Assembly: GCA_900556395.1 (NCBI GenBank)
Contig: USOQ01000004.1
Span: 1-52,365, forward strand
Source: Candidatus Segatella caccae
GTDB lineage: Bacteria; Bacteroidota; Bacteroidia; Bacteroidales; Bacteroidaceae
Length of the DNA: 52,365 nucleotides
Reading direction: 5' to 3'
Shown here piece by piece: positions 24,931 through 33,197 of this stretch. The translations under genes and the position numbers were made by a program. How positions within the stretch are numbered: position 1 is the stretch's first letter; each line of letters opens with the position of its first letter. The notes beneath the pieces are model-generated. The model was not told the DNA's origin and made no database searches. It saw only the letters and a list, made by a program, of their open reading frames with translations.

Positions 24931-26502
24931 TTATTTGGTAACAACTACCTTAACAGACTTACCAGCCTGGCGCTTGATATAGATACCCTTACCAGAAAAA
25001 CCATTAACACGCTTGCCATCAAGTGTATAATACTCGGCAGGAGAAGTTACATCTGCATTCACCGACGAAATGCCTGTAGCACCTTTCTTAGCAACAGTAA
25101 TAGTCATGTTGGCAAGATCTAACTTCACATCGTAAGTACCTGCCTCGGTAATTTTCCACTTGTTGTCGACACCACCATATACAACCTTGCTGTCGTCTGC
25201 AGCATCCTTTACATAAGCAGTCTGATCAAATCCCATATACTTATTGACAATAAACTTGAACTCACCCTCTTTTAGATCGGCTGTTGCGGTATAAACCATA
25301 GGATTCTCTGCATCCTGCGTCAATAGTACACCTTTGTCTATCTGCCATCCATTAGGAGTTGCATCGCCTATCATCCACAACTCAGCATGTTTGGCATGGG
25401 CATCCTGATAAGCTGACTTGGTTAGGGTTATAGTTTTGTTATTTACATCACAAACAATGTCATAGTTGGCAGACTCGCTTACCATAAATTTATGATCTTC
25501 ACGATTGACTTCTGAAGATACCAACTTGGCTGGGACACCATTCTCTAAAGTAACATCTGCCTCACCTGCACGGAGCTGATAACCATTGAAGTCGCTCTCA
25601 GCCATCAACTTAAATCCTTTATCTGCCTCAAGATAAAGAGTAGCCTTGCAAATTCCATCTTCGCCAGGAAGCAGTACGGTACTGTTGGCAAATCCCCAAC
25701 CACTCCAGATAGCATTGCCCATCACAAACAGATGATCTACAACGAAATCGGCATAATGCTTTTTGAAATCAATTGTCATGTCGGCAAGATTTACAGTCAC
25801 ATCGTAGGTAGCTGCCTCGGTGATATTCCACTTGTTATCGTCACCGCCAAGAACCACCTTAGTATCATCTGTGGCATCCTTCATATAGAAAGTCTGACCA
25901 AAGCCACCATCATTATTCTGAGCTATTTTCATCTCACCAACCTTCAAATAGGTCGTAGCTTTAAAAACCATTGGATTCTCCGAATCCTGTGTCATCGGGG
26001 TTAAATGGTTAAAATCCCAATTACCAGGAGTTGCAGTACCAACCATCCACAAAGCATTGTGATTGATAGGATGCTCCTGATAAGTAGACTTGGTGACTGT
26101 AATCGTCTTGGCATTGAGGTCGCAAACTACATCATAGTTAGCAGACTCCTTTACCTGGAATTTCTTGTCGTTAGCATTCTCCTGGTTATCATACAGCTGA
26201 GCAGCCACACCTTCTTCAAGTTCAACGTCGTTGTCACCTGCATGATATTGTAAGCATTCCAAATTAGCAGCAGTCAGCAACTTAAAGCCCTTATTATCAG
26301 TCTCACCATCTATCTTTTTCAGATAAACCGTCGCCTTAAACACATTTTCGCCATCAGGCAACATGACAACACTATTAGCAGCAGTCCATCCACCCCAAAC
26401 AGCGTCACCGACAATCATCAACTTGTCTGCTGCAAAAGAAGCCACAACACTCATGGCAAACAAAACGCAGCACATTAAAGAACGAGTAATTTTTTGTACC
26501 AT
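24931..26502 (-). CDS. SusE/F-like secreted glycan-binding protein with four tandem modules
   Basis: The 523-aa protein has a cleavable signal peptide (AMSVVASFA-ADK, no lipobox cysteine). It has four beta-sandwich modules of the SusE/SusF starch-binding type at about 27-140, 150-247, 257-365 and 374-471. Modules 1 and 3 match each other (LMIVGDAVWGGWTAANS and LFVMGNAIWSGWGFANS). Modules 2 and 4 also match (LWMVGTATPGNWD and LWMIGDATPNGWQ). The protein therefore arose by duplication of a two-module unit. Each has the aromatic W-x-W or GWxW-type positions expected of alpha-glucan binding. It ends in a sorting-like tail (YYTLDGKRVNGFSGKGIYI...). It is the last gene before the terminator and probably holds glucan at the cell surface. 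Confidence 0.82.
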   Translation of the reverse strand: MVQKITRSLMCCVLFAMSVVASFAADKLMIVGDAVWGGWTAANSVVMLPDGENVFKATVYLKKIDGETDNKGFKLLTAANLECLQYHAGDNDVELEEGVAAQLYDNQENANDKKFQVKESANYDVVCDLNAKTITVTKSTYQEHPINHNALWMVGTATPGNWDFNHLTPMTQDSENPMVFKATTYLKVGEMKIAQNNDGGFGQTFYMKDATDDTKVVLGGDDNKWNITEAATYDVTVNLADMTIDFKKHYADFVVDHLFVMGNAIWSGWGFANSTVLLPGEDGICKATLYLEADKGFKLMAESDFNGYQLRAGEADVTLENGVPAKLVSSEVNREDHKFMVSESANYDIVCDVNNKTITLTKSAYQDAHAKHAELWMIGDATPNGWQIDKGVLLTQDAENPMVYTATADLKEGEFKFIVNKYMGFDQTAYVKDAADDSKVVYGGVDNKWKITEAGTYDVKLDLANMTITVAKKGATGISSVNADVTSPAEYYTLDGKRVNGFSGKGIYIKRQAGKSVKVVVTK

Positions 26503-26546
26503 AATCTTCTAATTTGAAATTTATATTTGCGTTAATAATTCTTACT

Positions 26547-27941
26547 TCATGCATCCATCACGACTTTGCGTGAAAGACATATCGTATTTCCACGTAACTT
26601 AACGACATAAATGCCTTTAGACAAACCTTCCGCCACAATGCCATCAATAACAACAGGAACTGAAGCCATACGTTTACCGTCTATGGTGTAAACAGATACT
26701 GCCACCTCTCCGACAGTAGACTTGACATACACCGCACCACGGCTGCATGCCACCTTGACCAACGAAGGCTCCTTTACACAGCCTATTGCAGTTGTCGACT
26801 GATCAGTTCCATTCAGTTTAGCCTCATTGCTAAGCTTCTCAGCCTTCATGGTTTCTGCCAATGTGTTGACCGTAACACGATACATACCAGCATCATAGAC
26901 AATCCATTTAAAATCATCATAACCTGTTGTACGGAAACTATATTCGCCAACCAAAGGATCATCGGCCACATATGGATGATAAGTCTCAGAGAACCAATCG
27001 GGAGCTGTTAATATCTTCAGTTTATTAGGTTCGTTACGGGAATCATTCCAATTCGGTGACAAATATCCCTCCCATGTCAACTCTTCTGGTTTGGATGGAT
27101 TGGGAGTAAAGCGGCTACTTGCAGCATCCCAATAGTTCCAAGCTAATTCACAACAACCACCTACTAAATAGAGCGTGCTGAAAGGTTTGAACACCTTGGC
27201 GTACGCTAACTGTAAATCCTTACGCAGATAGAAAGTATATTTGCCAGGAACAGCAACACTCCATCCCTCTACATCGCCATTGGTGGTTTCTTTTAAAGAA
27301 GCTTTCACGTCCTTGCCAAAAGTTATGTCTACCCCATCGAACAAAGGGACATAGTACTTTGTGGAAGCTGTGGGCTGTGGAGTATCTCGGAAGATAATAC
27401 TGCCAGACTTGAAGTCGTCAGCTAACTTATACTCTATACCTCCCATCACTTCCATCTCAACAACCTTTCCGTCGAGAGCAGAGCCTGTAGCATAAAGTTT
27501 GTCTGGCAGATTAACAGCCCGTTCCTCATCATAGAGTGCCATCTGCATGCTTCTCAAATCCACATATATTGTATAATCACCTGTGACAGAGGGCTTAAAC
27601 TTTAAGTCTCTGTTACTATCCAGAGTGTAACTTATCTCGAGATTGAGATTGTAGCTTTTGCCCTTGCCTACTTGCTGTCCTGAGCAAGTTGCCACAATAT
27701 GCTTGAAGAAAGCACGTGTGTTTATAAATTTAAACTCTTTGCCTGCCTCAAGATGCCCTGACCAACGGAACACGCCATCATCAACCTTCTGCATCTCACC
27801 GGCTTTCTGTACATCCCAAGCGTAAGGAGTAGCATCACCTATGATATACAACTGCGACAGCTCTAAGGAATTAGACATATCCGCAGCTTTCATAATCATA
27901 ACTGCAAATAAAGTGCAGAGCCATATACTTATTCTTTTCAT
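26547..27941 (-). CDS. SusE/F-like secreted glycan-binding protein with a C-terminal sorting tail
   Basis: The 464-aa protein starts with a signal peptide (MKRISIWLCTLFAVMIMKAA). At least two modules resemble the SusE/F glycan-binding fold: about 30-140 (LYIIGDATPYAWDVQKAGEM) and about 255-370 (LYLVGGCCELAWNYWDAASS); a diverged segment lies between. The C-terminal 70 residues (VAVSVYTIDGKRMASV...LSKGIYVVKLRGN) resemble type IX secretion tails. It lies 12 bp after the GH31 gene and 44 bp before the four-module protein, so the three form one unit. Glucan binding is inferred from the module type and context. Confidence 0.75.
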   Translation of the reverse strand: MKRISIWLCTLFAVMIMKAADMSNSLELSQLYIIGDATPYAWDVQKAGEMQKVDDGVFRWSGHLEAGKEFKFINTRAFFKHIVATCSGQQVGKGKSYNLNLEISYTLDSNRDLKFKPSVTGDYTIYVDLRSMQMALYDEERAVNLPDKLYATGSALDGKVVEMEVMGGIEYKLADDFKSGSIIFRDTPQPTASTKYYVPLFDGVDITFGKDVKASLKETTNGDVEGWSVAVPGKYTFYLRKDLQLAYAKVFKPFSTLYLVGGCCELAWNYWDAASSRFTPNPSKPEELTWEGYLSPNWNDSRNEPNKLKILTAPDWFSETYHPYVADDPLVGEYSFRTTGYDDFKWIVYDAGMYRVTVNTLAETMKAEKLSNEAKLNGTDQSTTAIGCVKEPSLVKVACSRGAVYVKSTVGEVAVSVYTIDGKRMASVPVVIDGIVAEGLSKGIYVVKLRGNTICLSRKVVMDA

Positions 27942-27953
27942 GATTGAGTCGTT

Positions 27954-30545
27954 TTATTCTTTGATAAATTTCCGAACATAAGTCTGATTGTCTGCTACCA
28001 CTTTGCCGATATAAAACTGTGGGAACAAACATGTCAGGTCTTCTGTAAAACTATTCACGTTGCTGTAAGTGTTTCTGAGCACAGTCTTGCCCACACTGTT
28101 ACTTATTTCGAGCGTGACTTTTTTTTTAGTACTATCAAAAGAACCTTTCAGTTTTTTGCTGTTTCTTTCATACACAATCTTCATTTTATCTGCCTTTGCG
28201 CTGACAATATCCGTGCTTAAGGTTTCACTATACTTTACAATAACGGTTCTATCAACGGAACAACTGCCATAAGGCACTTCTACTGTAGTACACTTCTTGT
28301 TGGGATCATAGCTATATGTTGCAGATTCTCCATTCACAGTGGCCGACAAAGGAGTTGGCGTGTTGAAGATACGCAACTGATAGGAACGATTAACAGGTGC
28401 CCTGCCAACAATACCCTTGCGAGAAGAGATAACATAGCTGCCCGTCTGACCATCACAAGCCTGCGTAAAGTTGATAACTGCGTACTTAGAAGCATAGTCT
28501 GGATTGTCGCCATCGTCTTCATAGAGAGTCCCCTCGCCGTTAGCTCCCGACACAACATTGAGAATCATTCTGTCTGGACGCTCGGTAACATTCATTACCG
28601 TCTCTGGATTATAAGGTATAATGGCACCCTGGCGGAAAAAGTAAGGTATCTGTTTATCAGTGTATGACAAGGTACGCTTACAAGGTCCTTGAATCAGTTC
28701 ATGAGTATCCACGCTCCACCACTGACCTTCAGGGAACCACACTTCCTTTTCTGTCATACCGTTAGTACCACTCTTTGTCGTAATAGGAGCCACAAGAATA
28801 TCATCGCCAAAGAAATATTCTCCGTCATAGGCATATGCCTCATCCTGCTCAGGATACTCATAGTAGAGAGGGCGACAAATCGACAGACCAGTATCGTAAG
28901 CCTTACGTGCCATTGTATATATGTAGGGGAAAAGCGAATAGCGCAAGCGAACAGCTTCAAGGATAGTAGGAAAATTGGGGAACTTCCATATTCTTCTTTC
29001 TATTCTACCATCAGCTGAGGCATGAGTACGGAAAATAGGGGTAAATACTCCAAACTGTATCCAACGCAAAACCAAATTTGGATTGTTTACCAACTCATCA
29101 TTAGAATACATGTGTCCTCCCAAGTCATGTCCCCAATAACCATAACCGACATTGGATGCTGTAGCTGTAAAATAAGGTTCAAAAGCCAAAGCCTCATAAC
29201 TGATATTGGCATCGCCCGAAAATCCAATCTGATAGCGATGGCTTCCCAAGCCTCCCCAACGATGAAAGATGACTGGGCGATGGTCAGCACGCTTAATAGC
29301 CTCATTAAAGAAGACATGGTTGCACCAGAAAGTCTCACTCAAAGCCTTGGTATAAGGACTGGTAAGATACTGCTGCCAATCGAGCCACCAGAAATCTACG
29401 CCTTCACTTTCATGATCTCTGATAATATTACTAAAGAACGACTTTGTAAAATCGGGATAGTCTAAACTCCACTTAATGGTATTACCTTCAAGATACTTGC
29501 CATTCAAATCGTTTCGCATCTGAGAGAAATAAGTTGGCGATTCTGTCTCGTTAATACCATCAGCAGGGTGTAGATTGAGTGCCGTCTTAAAGTTCTGATT
29601 ATGCATATCAGCCAACAAACCTTTAGGGTCTGGTAACAAATTAGTGTTCCACGACCAGCCTGTCCATCCTCCCCGACCCGCAGATTGACTATAGCCGTTA
29701 CCATTCCAATGCCAGTCCATATCTAAAATCATCACATCAGTTGGAATCTTGTTTTTTTTCAGGTCTGCCATGATATTACGATAATCCTGTGCCGAATAAG
29801 AAGCATACTTACTATACCAATATCCAAATACATAATCGGGAGGCAAAGGAATTTTTCCTGCTATCTTAGTATAATCGGACACTGCCTTTTTGTAATTGTC
29901 GCCATAACCAAGAAGATAAGTATCCATGGCATGTTCGTCAGCACGAGGTGCCCACCAAGAATACCCTACCTCATTATTATAAACGAGAGCATAAGAACTT
30001 CCTCCATCGGAACGCGTAGCTGTCCAAGCATCATCAATCACTGCCCATCCTGAGCGAGAAACCAAACCATTCTCCATCTCACTGCGCTTACTGTCACCCA
30101 TCAAGCCGTCCAGTGTTCGGCAGGTACCCTTCAGATTCTGTGGGTCAGGTTTGCCTGGATACCAAACCGAAGGTACGCCATGATTGCTGACAACAACTTT
30201 CAGATTATTGGCTGATGCTGGTACAGTACGAGGATCTGTACCCTTGCGATACTTCAACTTGAGATTAGATGTCTCTATATAAAGAAAGGTATCGTCCTCT
30301 GACTTTGTAAAAGCTGGTACATCAAGCTTTCTGTTGAGCACAGTAAAGGTAGCACGGTCTTCAAACCGAGCATTTTCACTATACTCAATACGTATCATCT
30401 CGGGGGTCAAGACCGTAAAACGCGCATTGCCACTTATGACAATGGCTTCGCTTGATGCCACTGGGTTATCTACTATAGATTGCGCCTCTGCCAAAAAGAG
30501 GACAACCAAAGCAAAAGCTAAAGCAAAAAATCTCTTGATTGTCAT
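27954..30545 (-). CDS. GH31 alpha-glucosidase
   Basis: The 863-aa enzyme has a signal peptide (about 1-22) and the full GH31 layout: an N-terminal beta-sandwich, then a barrel with PPDYVFGYWYSKYASY and VMILDMDWHW. The nucleophile is Asp389 in DFWWLDWQQY and the acid/base is Asp445 in GFSGDANISYEAL. The proximal and distal beta domains (PLYYEYPEQDEAYAYDGEYF, GTLYEDDGDNPDY) follow. The WWLDW form of the nucleophile motif is the one of bacterial alpha-glucosidases that trim isomalto- and related oligosaccharides. The extra C-terminal 100 residues end like a sorting signal, suggesting surface rather than periplasmic action. It heads a unit with two glycan-binding proteins and is preceded by the shared regulatory element. 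Confidence 0.92.
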   Translation of the reverse strand: MTIKRFFALAFALVVLFLAEAQSIVDNPVASSEAIVISGNARFTVLTPEMIRIEYSENARFEDRATFTVLNRKLDVPAFTKSEDDTFLYIETSNLKLKYRKGTDPRTVPASANNLKVVVSNHGVPSVWYPGKPDPQNLKGTCRTLDGLMGDSKRSEMENGLVSRSGWAVIDDAWTATRSDGGSSYALVYNNEVGYSWWAPRADEHAMDTYLLGYGDNYKKAVSDYTKIAGKIPLPPDYVFGYWYSKYASYSAQDYRNIMADLKKNKIPTDVMILDMDWHWNGNGYSQSAGRGGWTGWSWNTNLLPDPKGLLADMHNQNFKTALNLHPADGINETESPTYFSQMRNDLNGKYLEGNTIKWSLDYPDFTKSFFSNIIRDHESEGVDFWWLDWQQYLTSPYTKALSETFWCNHVFFNEAIKRADHRPVIFHRWGGLGSHRYQIGFSGDANISYEALAFEPYFTATASNVGYGYWGHDLGGHMYSNDELVNNPNLVLRWIQFGVFTPIFRTHASADGRIERRIWKFPNFPTILEAVRLRYSLFPYIYTMARKAYDTGLSICRPLYYEYPEQDEAYAYDGEYFFGDDILVAPITTKSGTNGMTEKEVWFPEGQWWSVDTHELIQGPCKRTLSYTDKQIPYFFRQGAIIPYNPETVMNVTERPDRMILNVVSGANGEGTLYEDDGDNPDYASKYAVINFTQACDGQTGSYVISSRKGIVGRAPVNRSYQLRIFNTPTPLSATVNGESATYSYDPNKKCTTVEVPYGSCSVDRTVIVKYSETLSTDIVSAKADKMKIVYERNSKKLKGSFDSTKKKVTLEISNSVGKTVLRNTYSNVNSFTEDLTCLFPQFYIGKVVADNQTYVRKFIKE

Positions 30546-30620
30546 GAATTTACTATAAAATAGGTTTTAATATTAAGTCTGACTATTTGCACTAATTGCA
30601 TTTGTTTACATTAACGATTG

Positions 30621-30711
30621 CAAAGATAGTCTTTTTATTAATAAGTTATGATGACATTCATTAAAAATACAAACAAACAAAAACACATACCTACTGGCTA
30701 TCAGCTTGTTA
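30621..30711 (-). promoter_or_regulatory. promoter and shared PUL element upstream of GH31
   Basis: TATCTTTG on the minus strand (plus 30621-30628) is the -7 box, 76 bp before the GH31 start. The DNA upstream matches the susC promoter region at 45 of 54 positions without gaps (30621-30674 versus 44625-44678). A second block (TATCA-n-C-n-TGTTA on the plus strand, 30699-30711) is found at the same 78-nt offset in both. There is no -33 TTTG, as expected for an activator-dependent promoter. Confidence 0.75.
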
Positions 30712-30811
30712 ACATTTACGATACTCTTAAAAGATACAACTTATATACAAACGATTATGATCTTTACAGAAGGATTATCAACATAAAAAGAGTGACGATA
30801 GAACATATAGA

Positions 30812-33124
30812 CTAAAACAAAACTTTCTTTCCTCTATTTACATATATCCCTTTCCAGGGCTTATCTACAGGCACTCCACTCACAGAATACCAAGAAGCAA
30901 ACTCACCAGAAGCAGACTTGTCGGCTATTATAGCAGACAGCCCTGAGAGGTCAGCCTTGGTAAGATAAACTCTCATCTTCTCTAAGTCGATGGTGATATC
31001 ATAATACCCTGCCTCAGGAACCATGAACTTAAAATCCTCTCCCAAGGTTGTAATATGAGCAAGACTGACAAAAGAATTGAACTTATAATCTTTATACTCA
31101 GCACAATAACTTTTACAATATTTCCAGTCACGGCCATTAGTAAACTTGAAAAATTCATTAGCTTTTAGGTAAGTTGTCACTTTGAAAACCTTGCCTTCCC
31201 CCATGTTTGTCATAGGAACTGCATAGGCCAAGTCGTAAGCAGCATGCCCATCGAGTTGTACTGCCTCTCCTGTGATATAGACATGATCCTCATCATTGGA
31301 ACCTTCCATCACCACCATAGTCCAATATTCCAAAGAAGGAAGCACAAAAGAAACATCATCTCCTTTCTGTGTGAAAGCAAGCTCCTGTACTGCTCCAGCA
31401 TGACTATCAGGAGATGCCACCCAAACCTTATCTATCTTGCGATTGGCAATTACAGTTATGGGGATACCTGTATATTTATTAGGAAAAGTGCGTGTTCCCC
31501 AAACATCACGCCAGGAAAGATCGTCGGTATTGAGAAAATTCAAGAAATGAAGTACATCACAATTACCAACCTTCTTTGCAAAAGTAGTGATAGAATAGCT
31601 CTTGGGGGGCCAAGCATTTACAGAATAATTGGACGAAGTACTGACCACAGGCAGATAAGCAGCCTTGGAGGTAGTGCCTCTCAAAAAATTCTGATAAGCC
31701 GTCTGAAAGTCATAGTATCTTACCATAGCTGTTTTAAGAGCATCACTCATTGCCAATGGTGCTGCAGGGAAATATTCACGGGTAAGCATATGGTCTCCCA
31801 TCTCAAGATGAGAGCCGCCCAAGGCAGCAATCACTGCATCGGTAAGCAATACTCCTGGAGTATTCACCATCTTGTCACCTGAGCCTCCGTTGTCCGCTTT
31901 GTCATAATTGATATAAGCTGCAAAAACCGTCTGTCGTTGATGTTCGCTATACTTGTCGTTCGCCTGAATAATACCCAAAAGATTGGCAAAATCGGCTTCG
32001 GAAACACCTCCATATCCATTGCCATTACCCCATACTTCATTATAACAGAAATCTACGTCGCTACTGACGATATTATCTGCTCCATAACCAGAAACCGCAT
32101 TCATTATCAGATCTTTGTCTGGGTGAGCCGACTTCATTGCTTGAATAAATGATTTATAACTCGCAGGCAAATCTACCACTTTGTGATGGGCATCATATAC
32201 GTCGCCACGATAGCCCAACTGATCTATTTGGAAACCATCAAAATCAAAATGGCTGTATATTTCTGTATTCCTTTCTGCCATATACTGTTGCCAATCCATA
32301 TTACCAGGAACCTGCAGATAAATATTACTTGCCCACGAACTTGGCAAACCATGATAGTCTTGATAAAAATTGCCCGAACCATCTTTTTTTAACAGAGCCC
32401 AGTCGGTTTTTACTCCATCATTCACAGCATTCTTCCATGCACCGAAACAAAGGTTATAAAAGATAGACTTCATACCATACTTATGCTGCTCTGCTATGTA
32501 GTTCTTGACATATTCTACACCAACCCAACGATTGCTGATATCCTGATACCGAGGTATGAGTGAGCCATGGGCATCCAATTTAACTGGTTTGTGATGCATC
32601 CACTGCCAGTCTTGAAACTGAACTCCATTGATATGAAGCCTGTTAAGATAAGCCATCTCGCTCTTAATATTTGCATTCTTGTCTATACTCCCACCAGCAT
32701 TGTCAAAATCGGCAACAAAACCATAACGAGGAAAACGTTTCCAGTCACTTGACACATCAACAGCTATCGTGCCCAAAATAGTAGATTGGTTGTTAGTTTC
32801 TGTATAGACTTCTACCAAATAACCTTGATAATCGGCCATTGGGGGAGTCCAAGACCACTTATTATTGCTCATCACTTCAGACAATTTATGGGTCTCCAAA
32901 ATGGCAGAACCATGCCTGTAACGCACCATCGTATTAGCAGGAACATTGCCACTTAATACAAATACTACAGACTGACCTGGTATATAACAAGCCTTATCAG
33001 TAGTCATATCCACCGTAAGCAGTGAAGATATATTTTCGGCAGAGCTGTATACAGCCAACAACGAAAGAGCAAAAGAAAGTAGATACTTAGGAACAAAGTG
33101 TAAAAAAACAGTTTTTCTCATCAT
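30812..33124 (-). CDS. GH66 endo-dextranase with a C-terminal glycan-binding module
   Basis: The 770-aa secreted enzyme (signal peptide about 1-29) is predicted to cut internal alpha-1,6 bonds of dextran. The GH66 barrel shows YGFVADFDN, LNRLHINGVQFQDWQWMHHK, the nucleophile Asp301 in FDGFQIDQLGYRG, and the acid/base Glu363 in FCYNEVWGN. It also has PGVLLTDAVIAALGGSHLEM. After the accessory beta domain, residues about 610-725 look like a SusE/F-type module. The last 30 residues (WYSVSGVPVDKPWKGIYVNRGKKVLF, in two parts) are a sorting-like tail. It lies 73 bp beyond GH97, with a terminator-like hairpin between them. A cyclising (cycloisomaltooligosaccharide) activity cannot be excluded, but the long insertion typical of those enzymes is not seen. 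Confidence 0.9.
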   Translation of the reverse strand: MMRKTVFLHFVPKYLLSFALSLLAVYSSAENISSLLTVDMTTDKACYIPGQSVVFVLSGNVPANTMVRYRHGSAILETHKLSEVMSNNKWSWTPPMADYQGYLVEVYTETNNQSTILGTIAVDVSSDWKRFPRYGFVADFDNAGGSIDKNANIKSEMAYLNRLHINGVQFQDWQWMHHKPVKLDAHGSLIPRYQDISNRWVGVEYVKNYIAEQHKYGMKSIFYNLCFGAWKNAVNDGVKTDWALLKKDGSGNFYQDYHGLPSSWASNIYLQVPGNMDWQQYMAERNTEIYSHFDFDGFQIDQLGYRGDVYDAHHKVVDLPASYKSFIQAMKSAHPDKDLIMNAVSGYGADNIVSSDVDFCYNEVWGNGNGYGGVSEADFANLLGIIQANDKYSEHQRQTVFAAYINYDKADNGGSGDKMVNTPGVLLTDAVIAALGGSHLEMGDHMLTREYFPAAPLAMSDALKTAMVRYYDFQTAYQNFLRGTTSKAAYLPVVSTSSNYSVNAWPPKSYSITTFAKKVGNCDVLHFLNFLNTDDLSWRDVWGTRTFPNKYTGIPITVIANRKIDKVWVASPDSHAGAVQELAFTQKGDDVSFVLPSLEYWTMVVMEGSNDEDHVYITGEAVQLDGHAAYDLAYAVPMTNMGEGKVFKVTTYLKANEFFKFTNGRDWKYCKSYCAEYKDYKFNSFVSLAHITTLGEDFKFMVPEAGYYDITIDLEKMRVYLTKADLSGLSAIIADKSASGEFASWYSVSGVPVDKPWKGIYVNRGKKVLF

Positions 33125-33139
33125 TTAAAGAAATAAAAA

Positions 33140-33179
33140 AGTCTCCACATGTTAAAAAAAATATTAGCATGGGGAGACT
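33140..33179 (-). terminator. terminator or attenuator between GH97 and GH66
   Basis: AGTCTCC-A-CATG (33140-33151) pairs with CATG-G-GGAGACT (33168-33179), one A/G mismatch inside, with a T-rich loop. On the minus strand it is followed by a run of T's. It lies 19 bp after the GH97 stop and 16 bp before the GH66 start. I see no promoter between, so GH66 probably depends on read-through. Confidence 0.65.
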
Positions 33180-33197
33180 ATATTATTAACTAATCAA

